Positions 26,508-35,389 of a stretch of 64,000 nt of DNA are shown here, piece after piece. The DNA is from Campylobacter sp. LR291e (GTDB lineage: Bacteria; Campylobacterota; Campylobacteria; Campylobacterales; Campylobacteraceae). The notes below the pieces were generated by a model. It did not search any database. It was given only the letters and a program-made list of their open reading frames with translations, and was not told the DNA's origin. Numbering within the stretch: position 1 is the stretch's first letter; each line of letters opens with the position of its first letter. The position numbers were made by a program, and so were the translations under genes. Where the stretch lies: contig NZ_VJNV01000022.1 in NCBI RefSeq assembly GCF_008633915.1, positions 1 to 64,000 of the forward strand, in the 5' to 3' direction.

Positions 26508-27599
26508 ATGGCAGCTGATGACCAAGAAAAAACAGAAGAACCCACGTCCAAAAAGATAAATGACGCTAGAAAGGAAGGCAATGTCCCAAAAAGTCAGGAT
26601 GCAAGTGCTGTTACTACATTGCTTGTGGCTGTTGTCGTATCACTTTTCACTATAGGTTATATGGGCGATAGGATTAGTACTCTTTATAAATATTATCAAA
26701 GTTTAATAGGGCTTGAAGTAAATGTTCATTTAATACAATCTGTTATGATTAAAACTATGCTTGAAGTTGCCTTAATGGTAGCACCTATTTTTATTTGCAT
26801 TATGATAGCTGGAATTTTTGGTAATGTTATGCAATTTGGCTTTATATTTACCACTAAGCCTATAACTCCAAATTTAAATAAGATGGACCCTATTAAGGGC
26901 ATTAAAAATCTTTTTTCTATGAAAAAGCTTATTGAAGGTGTGAAGATTATTTTAAAGGTAGGAACTATTTTTACGATTGCTTTTATAGTGCTTTTAAATT
27001 TTATGAGAGAATTACCTAGGGTTGAATTATATGACCTTATTTCGCAAATGTATTGGCTTAAAGAAAAGGCCATTATTTTAGCTGCAATCGTAATTATCGC
27101 TTTTATAATTATCGCTGTAATTGATATATTCTTAGTCCGTTTCCAGTATTTTAAAGGGCTTAGAATGAGTAAGCAAGAAATAAAGGACGAATATAAGCAA
27201 ATGGAAGGAGATCCTCAAGTTAAGGGCAGAATTAGACGTTTGCAAATGGAGGCTGCAAGACGTAGAATGGTGCAAGATGTAGCTGGTGCTGATGTTGTTA
27301 TTACTAACCCTACTCATTATGCTGTTGCCTTGCGTTATGATAGAACCAAAGAACAAGCCCCAAGGGTAGTGGCTAAGGGGGTAGATTATTTAGCCTTGCG
27401 TATTAAGGAAGTAGCTTATGAAAATAATGTTATTATCTATGAAAATCCTCCACTTGCAAGAGAACTTTATAAGATGTGCGATATAAATGATATTATCCCA
27501 AGGGAAATGTTTAAGGCAGTTTCTGAGGTCTTTAAATTTGTTTATCAAGCAAATTCAAAGGGTCGCCTTGCTACTCAATTTAGACAAGAACACCAATAA
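26508..27599 (+). CDS. flhB: Flagellar export switch protein FlhB
   Basis: A 363-residue integral membrane protein of the flagellar type III export gate. The N-terminus DDQEKTEEPTSKKINDARKE is diagnostic; four membrane segments follow (to ~residue 215). The autocleavage site NPTH lies in VVITNPTHYAVAL near residue 267, needed for the switch from rod/hook to filament substrates. In C. jejuni motB/motA follow flhB; here the next gene is the convergent ppx/gppA. Confidence 0.97.
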   Translation: MAADDQEKTEEPTSKKINDARKEGNVPKSQDASAVTTLLVAVVVSLFTIGYMGDRISTLYKYYQSLIGLEVNVHLIQSVMIKTMLEVALMVAPIFICIMIAGIFGNVMQFGFIFTTKPITPNLNKMDPIKGIKNLFSMKKLIEGVKIILKVGTIFTIAFIVLLNFMRELPRVELYDLISQMYWLKEKAIILAAIVIIAFIIIAVIDIFLVRFQYFKGLRMSKQEIKDEYKQMEGDPQVKGRIRRLQMEAARRRMVQDVAGADVVITNPTHYAVALRYDRTKEQAPRVVAKGVDYLALRIKEVAYENNVIIYENPPLARELYKMCDINDIIPREMFKAVSEVFKFVYQANSKGRLATQFRQEHQ

Positions 27600-29060
27600 T
27601 TAAATATTTGGCTTTTGATTGATTGCCAAGATAATAACTTCTGGCTTTGCTATTTTTTTTATCTCATCAAGAGGTAAATTTAGCATTTTTTCATCATTAT
27701 AAATATAAAGTGTGTTGTTTGAAAAGGCAAAATTTATTTTTTCTTCATTTAGACTTAAAATTTTTGCTAGGGCAAGTATGAAATTTAACCACATAAGTAC
27801 GGGAAGTTTTGGTAATAATTCCTTAAAATTATTTATATAATAAGGGTTAAGTTTTTTGCCATTAAAGCGAATAATACTTGCAATTAATGCCTTTTCTTGG
27901 TGTGAAAAACCATAATTTAAGCTATTTAAAATAAAATAAAAAGAATGTTCATTAGCAAAATAAAAATCCAAATACTCACCTATATGACAAAGCTTAGCAG
28001 CGTTTATAAGGCTTGTTCTAAAATGAGTTTGTAGTTTATGCAAGGGATTTAGGGCGTTAAAAATTTGCAAGGCAAAATGTGGAGTTTTTTTATCTCCGTG
28101 TAAAAATCTATCTTGCAAGCATTTAAGACTTGTATTAAAATTTGCAGGAAATTTATTTGCAGGTCGCAATAAATCTTGCAAATAAACGCCCTCTCTAATG
28201 CCAACTCCACTTGTAATAACTTGTTTAATTTTAAGTTTATCAGCTATCTTTAAAAAGATCAGGGTGCCCTCTTTTATAGTATCAAAACGTTCTTTTTTAA
28301 TGCCATAATTTATTAAATCATCAAAATCAGCGTTTAAAATTTTATTGACATGATTATATTCAGCCTTAAAATCATATCTAAAATCGTGTAAATTTTTCAA
28401 AGGATAAGAATTTTTTTGCATAATAGAATTTGAAATCGCTCTTAGACTACCTCCAATTGCTATTAGATTATCATTTGCAAAATTTGCAGGGATTTGCTCT
28501 AAAATAGGCTTTAAAAAATCATCAAGGCTATCTTGCTTTTTGGTATCGTAAAATAATTCTTTAAGCCTAACTGTTCCCACGTCAAGTGATATAAAATCAA
28601 CAATTTTACCATTTTGTATCAAGCATAATTCACTAGAACCTCCACCTATGTCAAGAGTGGTGGCATTTTTAAAAGAACTTAGTAAATTTAGTGCAGCAAA
28701 GCCACCTAAAAAAGATTCGTTTTTGCCGTCAATCACTTTTATATTTAAGCCAAGTTTATCTTTGATTCTTTTTACAAAATATTTAGAATTTGGTGCATCT
28801 CTAAGGGCTGAGGTACCAACTATAAAAATTTTTTTACACTGGTGTTTAATTGCCCTTTGTTTAAAAAATGCTAGTGTATCTTCTGCCCTTTGCATAGGTT
28901 CTTCTTGCAAAACCTTGCCATTATTATAGGCATTTTCACCAAGTCTAACCTTTCTTTTATACTCATAAGTAGTGAAAAATCCATACCTTGAAGTTTTTTC
29001 AAAGACAACCATTCTAATGGAATTTGAACCAAGGTCCACAACAGCGGTTTTTTTTGCCAT
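27600..29060 (-). CDS. Ppx/GppA exopolyphosphatase/pppGpp phosphohydrolase
   Basis: A 486-residue member of the ASKHA-type Ppx/GppA family. VVDLGSNSIRMVVFE opens the ATPase-like fold; LDIGGGSSELCLI (~residue 145) is the second phosphate loop, with GTSALRDAPN between them. The C-terminal ~180 residues are an HD-like helical domain. Substrate may be polyphosphate or pppGpp; C. jejuni has two paralogues and sequence alone does not decide. Its start overlaps the fdxB stop by one base. Confidence 0.88.
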   Translation of the reverse strand: MAKKTAVVDLGSNSIRMVVFEKTSRYGFFTTYEYKRKVRLGENAYNNGKVLQEEPMQRAEDTLAFFKQRAIKHQCKKIFIVGTSALRDAPNSKYFVKRIKDKLGLNIKVIDGKNESFLGGFAALNLLSSFKNATTLDIGGGSSELCLIQNGKIVDFISLDVGTVRLKELFYDTKKQDSLDDFLKPILEQIPANFANDNLIAIGGSLRAISNSIMQKNSYPLKNLHDFRYDFKAEYNHVNKILNADFDDLINYGIKKERFDTIKEGTLIFLKIADKLKIKQVITSGVGIREGVYLQDLLRPANKFPANFNTSLKCLQDRFLHGDKKTPHFALQIFNALNPLHKLQTHFRTSLINAAKLCHIGEYLDFYFANEHSFYFILNSLNYGFSHQEKALIASIIRFNGKKLNPYYINNFKELLPKLPVLMWLNFILALAKILSLNEEKINFAFSNNTLYIYNDEKMLNLPLDEIKKIAKPEVIILAINQKPNI

Positions 29061-29305
29061 TAATACTCTTTATTATGGCTTTTAAGACGCAATTCTTCGA
29101 TTGTTTCTATATTGTCAGGGTCTGCTATAATACACTCATAAGGACAAGCCACTATACAAGCAGGTTCTGAAAAATCATTCACACATTCAGAACAAAGGTC
29201 AGGGTCAATCACATAAATAGGACTATTTTCATAAATTGCCTCGTCAGGACATTCTTCCCTACAAGCATCACAGCAAACACAATCTTTTGTTATTAAAAGA
29301 GACAT
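29060..29305 (-). CDS. fdxB: 2[4Fe-4S] ferredoxin FdxB
   Basis: An 81-residue ferredoxin with clusters CVCCDACREECP (~residues 9-20) and CSECVNDFSEPACIVACP (~38-55), of the same type as FdxA but more acidic. It is fused to ppx by a one-base overlap, and both belong to the conserved block ppx-fdxB-cosR. Redox partners are unknown. Confidence 0.88.
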   Translation of the reverse strand: MSLLITKDCVCCDACREECPDEAIYENSPIYVIDPDLCSECVNDFSEPACIVACPYECIIADPDNIETIEELRLKSHNKEY

Positions 29306-29410
29306 TGTTACCTTTCATGAAAAAAATTTTAGCAAAGTTTATACAATAATAAGACTTAAAGAAAATTTAAATTTTTGCAAAATTGATTGTGTTGAGAATT
29401 TATTGAGAAA

Positions 29411-29432
29411 TTTGCACCAAAAAAGGTGCAAA
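29411..29432 (-). terminator. Terminator after cosR
   Basis: TTTGCACC / GGTGCAAA, an 8-bp stem with an A6 loop, directly downstream of cosR on the minus strand. Confidence 0.75.
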
Positions 29433-29437
29433 ATATT

Positions 29438-30109
29438 TTAAGCTTTTTTAGGAAAGCAAAATCTATAACCCCTACGACGAACTGTTTCAATAGTAGAGAT
29501 ATTTAAAGGCTTATCCATTTTTTGACGAATTTGATTAATGGCTACTTCTATCACATTTGGAGTAACAAGTTCAGGCTCTTCCCAAATAGCATCCAAAAGC
29601 TGTTCTTTAGATACGATTTGATCAGAATGTCTTGCTAAATGCGTAAGTACCTCAAAAGGCTTACCCTTAAGCTCAATTTCTTGTCCTTTATAGGTGATTT
29701 TTTCTTCATCTGGGTCTATTATTAAATCTTCTATTTTAATAATATTTGTACCACCCATTCTTAATCTAGCCTCAATCCTTGCAAGTAAAATATCAAAATC
29801 TATAGGTTTTTTGATAAAATCATCAGCCCCAAGTCTTAGCATTTCAATTTCTGTTTCCTTGTCTGTTTTAGAAGACATAATCAAAACAGCAGTGCGTGGA
29901 GATTTATGCTTAATAGTATTTATAAGCTCACTACCATCGCCATCAGATAAATTCCAGCTTATTAAAACTAAATCATAATGTCTAATACCAATGAAGTATT
30001 CACCATCTTTGAAATTCTCGGAATTATCTGTTTGATAGCCATAATCACTAAGATTGTTAATAATTGCCTTGTTCAAATGAAGGTCATCTTCTATTACCAA
30101 GATTCTCAT
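29438..30109 (-). CDS. cosR: Orphan OmpR-family response regulator CosR
   Basis: A 223-residue regulator. The receiver domain (1-~115) keeps the acidic pair (VIEDD) and the later KKP, but the residue expected to be the phosphoacceptor aspartate is Ser51 (DLVLISWNLSDGDG). The OmpR winged helix (~125-220) is nearly invariant in the genus: PFEVLTHLARHSDQIVSKEQ and ETVRRRGYRF. CosR is an orphan regulator reported essential in C. jejuni, controlling oxidative stress genes and cmeABC, which is also in this window. Function is presumably phosphorylation-independent. Separately transcribed. Confidence 0.93.
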   Translation of the reverse strand: MRILVIEDDLHLNKAIINNLSDYGYQTDNSENFKDGEYFIGIRHYDLVLISWNLSDGDGSELINTIKHKSPRTAVLIMSSKTDKETEIEMLRLGADDFIKKPIDFDILLARIEARLRMGGTNIIKIEDLIIDPDEEKITYKGQEIELKGKPFEVLTHLARHSDQIVSKEQLLDAIWEEPELVTPNVIEVAINQIRQKMDKPLNISTIETVRRRGYRFCFPKKA

Positions 30110-30139
30110 TTTTTATCCTTATTAAGAAAATTTTAAAGG

Positions 30140-30145
30140 ATTGTA
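30140..30145 (-). promoter_or_regulatory. cosR promoter -10
   Basis: On the minus strand TACAAT in TTTGCTACAATCC lies 30 nt before the cosR start, with TGC forming an extended -10. Confidence 0.5.
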
Positions 30146-30183
30146 GCAAATTTAAGTTAATGTTTAAGTAAATTATAAATTTT

Positions 30184-30501
30184 TTAAAAGAATTTTTTAA
30201 TTTTTGCCCCAACCCTTGTATTTTTAAGGATTTGAGGCTTATAGGTAATGATTTTTAAATAAGAGAGTTCATTAAAATTATTTTTTAAGTTTTCACTAAT
30301 AAATTTAAGAGATTCTTCAATAGTATAAAATTTTTCTTTCTTATAAATTTTTTTAATCTCTTTTGCTAGCTTTGCATAATCTAAAAATGTGTTAGACTTT
30401 GCAGAAATTTTTACTATAATTTTTTGTTTTTTCTTGCGTTCAAAATCAAGCATTCCTATTATACATTTAAATTTAAGCCTTATTCTTATATCACTTTGCA
30501 T
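30184..30501 (-). CDS. folB: Dihydroneopterin aldolase-like FolB
   Basis: A 105-residue protein with the FolB/T-fold pattern: IRIRLKFKCIIGMLDFERKK at the N-terminus (core IGxxxxERxxxQ) and EESLKFISENLKN in the helix. FolB converts dihydroneopterin in folate synthesis. It is short and divergent, as in other Campylobacter (Cj0356c position). The ATG overlaps the plsY end by 16 bp. Confidence 0.75.
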   Translation of the reverse strand: MQSDIRIRLKFKCIIGMLDFERKKKQKIIVKISAKSNTFLDYAKLAKEIKKIYKKEKFYTIEESLKFISENLKNNFNELSYLKIITYKPQILKNTRVGAKIKKFF

Positions 30502-31097
30502 TCTTCTTTAAAGACCAATCTTTTTATATTTGGAATGTGCTTGTAAAAGATTATAAAAACTATGATTATAACGGGTGCGTGCGTGTCAATTACAGGCATT
30601 TCATAATGATAAATAAAAGAACAAATTATAAAGGTAAAAATGGCAACTAGCGAGGCAAGGGAGGAAATTTTAAAAATTTTTCCTATTATAAACCAAGCAA
30701 AAAGGGCACTAAGTGCTTCAAGTGGTAACATTACAAGCATTGCCCCAACCCCTGTTGCTATGCCTTTTCCACCATCAAATAATAAATAAATTGAAAAACA
30801 ATGCCCAAGTATAAGCAATACAGCCACTGACCATAATAAGCCTTCATCAAAGCCTATAACTTTCATCACAAGCAAGGGAATAAAAGCCTTAGCAAAATCA
30901 AGTAAAATAGTAGCAATTGCAAGTTTTTTTGCTAATTTTGGATTATTTTTTTTAACAACCCTTAATACATTTGTAGCCCCTATACTTTGAGAACCATCCT
31001 TTCTAATGTCTAAATTTGCAAATTTCTTAGCTATTATCAAACCAAAGGGAATTGACCCTATCAAATAAGCAAGGGCGTAAATTATCAAATTTTCCAT
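30486..31097 (-). CDS. plsY: Glycerol-3-phosphate acyltransferase PlsY
   Basis: A 203-residue inner membrane protein with about five to six segments. GSIPFGLIIAK (~residue 13), RKDGSQSIGATNVLRV (~33-48) and DGGKGIATGVGAM (~107) are the three conserved PlsY loops. It transfers acyl from acyl-phosphate to glycerol-3-phosphate, the step after PlsX. Confidence 0.95.
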   Translation of the reverse strand: MENLIIYALAYLIGSIPFGLIIAKKFANLDIRKDGSQSIGATNVLRVVKKNNPKLAKKLAIATILLDFAKAFIPLLVMKVIGFDEGLLWSVAVLLILGHCFSIYLLFDGGKGIATGVGAMLVMLPLEALSALFAWFIIGKIFKISSLASLVAIFTFIICSFIYHYEMPVIDTHAPVIIIVFIIFYKHIPNIKRLVFKEECKVI

Positions 31098-31160
31098 TTA
31101 TTAACCTTATAAAATTTTTCTAAATTATAAGATAAAAATATAAATAAACAAAGTAAATTA

Positions 31161-31183
31161 CCCAACCACTAAAAATGGTTGGG
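31161..31183 (-). terminator. Terminator after the cytochrome c peroxidase gene
   Basis: CCCAACCA / TGGTTGGG, an 8-bp GC-rich stem (7-nt loop), sits 7 nt downstream of the peroxidase stop on the minus strand. Confidence 0.75.
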
Positions 31184-31190
31184 ATTAAGA

Positions 31191-32219
31191 TTAAAGTTCA
31201 GGTTTTGGTGTCTTATCAGTAGAAATAGGTAGTTGAGGATAGCTAATATCTGGTTTTTTACCTGTTAAAGTGCGTAAAAATACTTCGATTTTAGCTGCTT
31301 CTTTATCGTTTATATTAATGCCAAGTTGCACACTTCCCATTTCTTTAATAGCATCTTTTAAAGACCAAATAGCACCATTATGAAAATATGGGGCAGTTTC
31401 TGTGATATTTCTTAAAGTAGGAGTTTTAACCAAACCATTTTCATCGCCTTTAAAATCTCCTAAATTTGCAAATTTATACTTTCCAGCCACTTCAAAAGCT
31501 TGCATAGAACCACCCAAATTTACACCAGTATGACAAGCTATACAACCCTTATCTATAAACAATTTAAGTCCTGCTTGTTCATCCTTGCTAAGAGCTTTTT
31601 CATTACCATTTAAAAATTCATCAAAGCGAGAAGGGGTAATAAGTGTTCTTTCAAAATTTGCAATTGCATCGGCGATATTGTCAAAGCTTACGCCACTTTT
31701 TCCATAAATTTTCTTAAATTCAGCTACATATTCAGGCAAAGAAGAAATTTTTTCAACAGCTAATTTTGCAGGAGTTGCCATTTCAGGTTCTGCCTCGATA
31801 GGTCCTTTAGCTTGGTCAGCTAAATCACCAGCTCTACCATCCCAAAATTGAGTAGTATTTAAAACAGAATTATAAACGGTTGGAGAATTTAAGTGATGAG
31901 GATTTGACGCCCATTTATGCCCAACTGCAGCACTAACACCATCAGTTCCTCCAAGTCCTAAATTATGACAGGTATTACAGCTTATAATCCCACTTTTTGA
32001 AAGTCTTGGTTCAAAATAAAGTTTTTTACCAAGTTCAGCCTTTTCAATGCTAAATTCACTTGCCTTAACATTGTTTTCTTTAAGAATTTCATCAACTCCC
32101 TTTTGGTCACTTGGCAGTGCAACTAAACCAGAAGATTTTGCCTCTTCTATTAAACTAGCGCCAAATACGCTAGAACAAGCTACCATCAATGATGAAGCAA
32201 TCATAAATTTAATTTTCAT
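31191..32219 (-). CDS. Di-heme cytochrome c peroxidase
   Basis: A 342-residue periplasmic enzyme of the CcpA/MauG family that reduces hydrogen peroxide with electrons from cytochrome c. The signal peptide ends near VFGASL (~20). Two heme-binding motifs are present: CNTCH (~residue 80) and CIACH (~227). RGTP-type segments such as LVKTPTLRNITETAPYFHNG mark the C-terminal heme domain. C. jejuni has two such peroxidases (Cj0020c, Cj0358); the neighbours make this the Cj0358 orthologue. Upstream of its start lies the left breakpoint of the proposed inversion. Confidence 0.93.
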   Translation of the reverse strand: MKIKFMIASSLMVACSSVFGASLIEEAKSSGLVALPSDQKGVDEILKENNVKASEFSIEKAELGKKLYFEPRLSKSGIISCNTCHNLGLGGTDGVSAAVGHKWASNPHHLNSPTVYNSVLNTTQFWDGRAGDLADQAKGPIEAEPEMATPAKLAVEKISSLPEYVAEFKKIYGKSGVSFDNIADAIANFERTLITPSRFDEFLNGNEKALSKDEQAGLKLFIDKGCIACHTGVNLGGSMQAFEVAGKYKFANLGDFKGDENGLVKTPTLRNITETAPYFHNGAIWSLKDAIKEMGSVQLGININDKEAAKIEVFLRTLTGKKPDISYPQLPISTDKTPKPEL

Positions 32220-32310
32220 TAAAAACTCCTTAAAATTTGATTTAGAATTGAGAAATTATTATATTTAGTATTGTCTTAAAGAAAGATAAAAATTATTAAT
32301 TGAATATATT

Positions 32311-32324
32311 TATTAATAGATATT
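32311..32324. repeat. 14-bp inverted repeat, left copy (inversion breakpoint)
   Basis: TATTAATAGATATT occurs here; its exact reverse complement AATATCTATTAATA lies at 47322-47335. Each copy marks the point where one half of the M1 methyltransferase gene ends abruptly. Confidence 0.7.
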
Positions 32325-32751
32325 CTTGAAGATAATGTTTCTATAAATTATTATTTTGATACAGATAAAATTAAAGATTTTTTAAATGATAGTGATTTTA
32401 AAATAAGTCAAAAAAAAGAAAAAAAGATTATAAAGCTATTTGATTTACCAAAAGAAGTGCATAATGATTTAGAACGACAAAGAAGAGTATATTCTATATG
32501 GAATTTCACCCACTGTATTAGCAAGGTCCGATACAACAAAAATATATATTGAAAAAAATGGAATAAAAAAAATTAGAAAAATAACCCCTGAGGAGAATTT
32601 CTATATACAAGGCTTTGATAAAAAATTTGTCAAAAATATTAAGGATACTGGCATAAGCGTGGCACAAATGTATAAGCAATCAGGAAACGCTGTTAGTCCA
32701 CCAGTTATATCTAAAATCTTAATTACTTTAAATGAAAAGTATAAAAAATGA
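32311..32751 (+). pseudogene. C-terminal half of cytosine-5 DNA methyltransferase M1
   Basis: The sequence encodes, without a start codon, LIDILEDNVSINYYFDTD, a target-recognition region, and motifs IX-X of a C5 methylase (GISPTVLARSD, then MYKQSGNAVSPPVISKI), ending in TGA at 32749-32751. A frameshift near 32495 (apparent loss of two bases in a TA-rich spot) separates RRVYS from YGISPTV. Motifs I-VIII are absent upstream, where the sequence becomes non-coding at the 14-bp repeat. The missing N-terminal half is at 47322-47968. Its stop overlaps the start of M2 by 4 bp, as in an intact operon. It also explains most of the gap 32220-32747. Confidence 0.75.
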
Positions 32752-33723
32752 TGATTAAATTTATAGATTTATTTTGTGGTCTTGGTGGTTTTAGAATTGC
32801 CTTTGAATCCTTTGGGGCTAAGTGTGTATTTTCTAGCGATATAGACAAATATGCTGGGCAAACATATAACTTAAATTTTGGCGAATATCCAAAAGGAGAC
32901 ATAAGCAAAATAAACGAAAAAGATATTCCTAACCATGATATTTTATGTGCAGGATTTCTATGTCAACCATTTAGCATTGGTGGCAAAAGACTATGTTTTG
33001 ATGATGCAAGAGGAACTTTATTTTTTGATATATTAAGAATACTTAAAGAAAAAAGACCCTCTGCTTTTTTTAGAAAATGTGGCTGGAATATGCAGTCATG
33101 ATAGTAGAAGAACAATTAAAATTATAATAAATTCTTTTAAAGAAATTAATTATCAACCTATTTTTAAAGTAATAAATGCCAAAGATGTAGATTACTCTCA
33201 AAATAGGACTAGGTGGTATTGTGTTGGATTTGATAAAAGTATATTTAAAAATATAAATGATAGTTTTGAATTTGCTTTTCCAAAAAAGAAAAATCTTAAA
33301 TATAGTGTTGATTCACTGATTGAAAATGTGGTATCAAATAATTATTTAAATACAAAAATTTGTCAAAATAATATTTTAACCCATATTGATAAATTTAAAA
33401 AAAGTAAGCGATTTAATAATAAATATATACTACTAGCTTATGAAGTTAGAAAATCTAGGTGTAATTTTAGATGCGATGGGATATCACCATGTATAACAGC
33501 TAAAATGGGTACTGGAGGAAATAATGTACCTATTGTTGTTGAATAAGGAAGAAAATTAACCGAAAGGGAATGCCTAAGAATTATGGGTTATCCCGACTCC
33601 TATCTTATTAAAGAAAATTTTCATCAAAGCTATAAACAAATTGGAAATAGTGTTGTAATTCCAATAATAAAAGACATAGCCAAAGAAATTATAAAAATTA
33701 TAAAAAGTCAAACAAACCTATGA
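32748..33723 (+). pseudogene. Second cytosine-5 DNA methyltransferase M2, broken
   Basis: Nearly the full set of C5-methylase motifs is present: I (FIDLFCGLGGFRIAF), IV (GFLCQPFSIGGKR), VI (LENVAGICSHD), VIII (QNRTRWYCVGF), IX (GISPCITAKMGTGGNN) and X (YKQIGNSVVIPII). A T7 run at 33065-33071 puts the gene out of frame just before LENV; six Ts would restore it. A TAA at 33544-33546 interrupts the second half before GRKLTERE. Motif IV reads LCQ where PCQ is the rule. So the gene carries at least three independent lesions and is unlikely to give active enzyme. It ends 16 bp inside a convergent remnant. Confidence 0.87.
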
Positions 33724-33952
33724 TAATCTCTAGGTCTAAATTCAATAGTATACTTTTCCTTGCTACGACCAGCCCCCGTAATAATGGAAAAATCATTTAA
33801 TTCATTTTTATGCAATTGTCCATTTTCATATATAAAGATGTTAATAAAAATGGCAATAAACAAGAAAATAAATTTAACTCACCATATCTTTTATTATTTA
33901 AATATGATGAAATTTCAATTTAATTGCTAAATCCATGTACATTGCTTGCCAT
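33708..33952 (-). pseudogene. Remnant of a possible restriction endonuclease gene
   Basis: On the minus strand an ATG with a GGAG ribosome binding site opens MASNVHGFSN, followed by an in-frame TAA, then IEISSYLNNKRYGELNL. After a frameshift, YENGQLHKNELNDFSIITG and RSKEKYTIEFRPRDYHRFV run to a TGA. Only about 80 codons remain, too short for an enzyme, so an internal deletion is likely. It lies tail-to-tail with M2, a common R-M arrangement. I do not recognise a specific endonuclease family; the assignment rests on position. The rest of the gap to 34087 shows only a possible promoter (TATAAT at 33986). Confidence 0.5.
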
Positions 33953-34087
33953 AATAAATTTCTCCAAAAAAGCTTAATCTCTTTTTATAATACCAAATTT
34001 ATAGCATTTTACGCGAAAAAGTATGAATTTTTAAGTAAGTTTTATAAAAAATTGATAAAATTACAATTTTTAAAAAAAGGGTTATAA

Positions 34088-35389
34088 ATGCACTTCTTGC
34101 AAAGCTTAGCTTTAAAATATTCTCATATAAAAATGCAAAAGGATTTAAATAAAAATTTAAATATAAGTTTTAATACAAATGAAGATTTTAAAATTCCTAC
34201 AAAAAAAAGCTATATGCTTTATATGCATATCCCATTTTGCCATACTTTTTGCCCATATTGTAGCTTTCATAAATACTATTATGAAGAAGAAAAAGCTAGG
34301 ATATATTTTGAAAATTTACGCAAAGAACTTCATTTTATAAAAGAAAAAGGCTTTGATTTTCATACCTTATATGTTGGAGGTGGGACTACTTTGATAAATG
34401 AAAATGAGCTTTTAAAAACCTTAGAATTATGTAAAAAGCTTTTTAATATAAAAAAAATATCTTGTGAAAGTGACCCAAATCATATAAGTATAGAACAACT
34501 TAGTAGATTTAAAGGCTTAATAGATAGATTAAGCTGTGGGATACAAAGCTTTGATAATGAAATTTTAAAAAAGATTACAAGATATGAAAAATTTGGAAGT
34601 AGTGAAATTTTACAAGAAAAATTAAGCAAGGCTATAGGAGTCTTGCCTATTTTTAGCATAGATTTAATCTTTAATTTTCCAAACCAAAATAAAGAAATGC
34701 TTTTAAAAGATTTAAATATAGCCAAAAGTCTAAGTCCAAATCAAATAACTACCTATCCATTAATGAAGTCAAATTTAACTAAAACAATCATTACAAAAGC
34801 GTTAGGTACCAGTTTAAAAGACAATGAATTTGAATTTTATAAGATAATTTGTGAATTTTTTAAGGATTTTAAGCAAAATAACGCCTGGTCCTTTGCCTTG
34901 CAAAAAAGCGATTTTAATGATGAATATGTAAGTTCAAATAACGAATATGTAGGCGTTGGAAGTGGGGCTTTTAGCTTTTTAAATAATAGACTTTTGATAA
35001 ATATATTTGATTTAGATGATTATACAAAAGCACTTTTTGAAAAAAAAGACGCAAATATAGCTTATGCGAGTTTTGAAAAAAAAGAAATTTTAAAATATCT
35101 CTTTTTAACAGAACTTTTTTCAAATAAAATAAATATAAATGCTTTTAATACTATGAAAAATTGCAATTTAAAAAAAGTGTTAAATTTAGAAATGAAGGGC
35201 CTAAAAGCTTGTAATGCTATCATAGAAGAAAACGATAATCTTATAAATACTGATTTTGGAAAATATTTATGCCTAACATTAATGAAAGATTTTTATATAG
35301 GAATGGATAAAATAAGGGCTGTGTTTAGGGAAAATAAGCACATTTACACAAAGAATAATATAAATATTATGAAAGCAAAACTCTCTTAA
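34088..35389 (+). CDS. HemN/HemW-like radical SAM protein (Cj0363c-like)
   Basis: A 433-residue radical SAM protein. The cluster motif is CHTFCPYC (CxxxCxxC, ~residue 55), with YVGGGTTLI (~97) for SAM binding and the HemN-type core IDRLSCGIQSFDNEIL (~140). The family includes oxygen-independent coproporphyrinogen III oxidase, HemW heme chaperones and heme-degrading ChuW-type enzymes; the residues here do not decide between them. It is convergent with hemJ (4-bp overlap), which supports a role in heme metabolism. In C. jejuni the orthologue is next to Cj0364; here that gene is 13 kb away. Confidence 0.82.
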   Translation: MHFLQSLALKYSHIKMQKDLNKNLNISFNTNEDFKIPTKKSYMLYMHIPFCHTFCPYCSFHKYYYEEEKARIYFENLRKELHFIKEKGFDFHTLYVGGGTTLINENELLKTLELCKKLFNIKKISCESDPNHISIEQLSRFKGLIDRLSCGIQSFDNEILKKITRYEKFGSSEILQEKLSKAIGVLPIFSIDLIFNFPNQNKEMLLKDLNIAKSLSPNQITTYPLMKSNLTKTIITKALGTSLKDNEFEFYKIICEFFKDFKQNNAWSFALQKSDFNDEYVSSNNEYVGVGSGAFSFLNNRLLINIFDLDDYTKALFEKKDANIAYASFEKKEILKYLFLTELFSNKININAFNTMKNCNLKKVLNLEMKGLKACNAIIEENDNLINTDFGKYLCLTLMKDFYIGMDKIRAVFRENKHIYTKNNINIMKAKLS

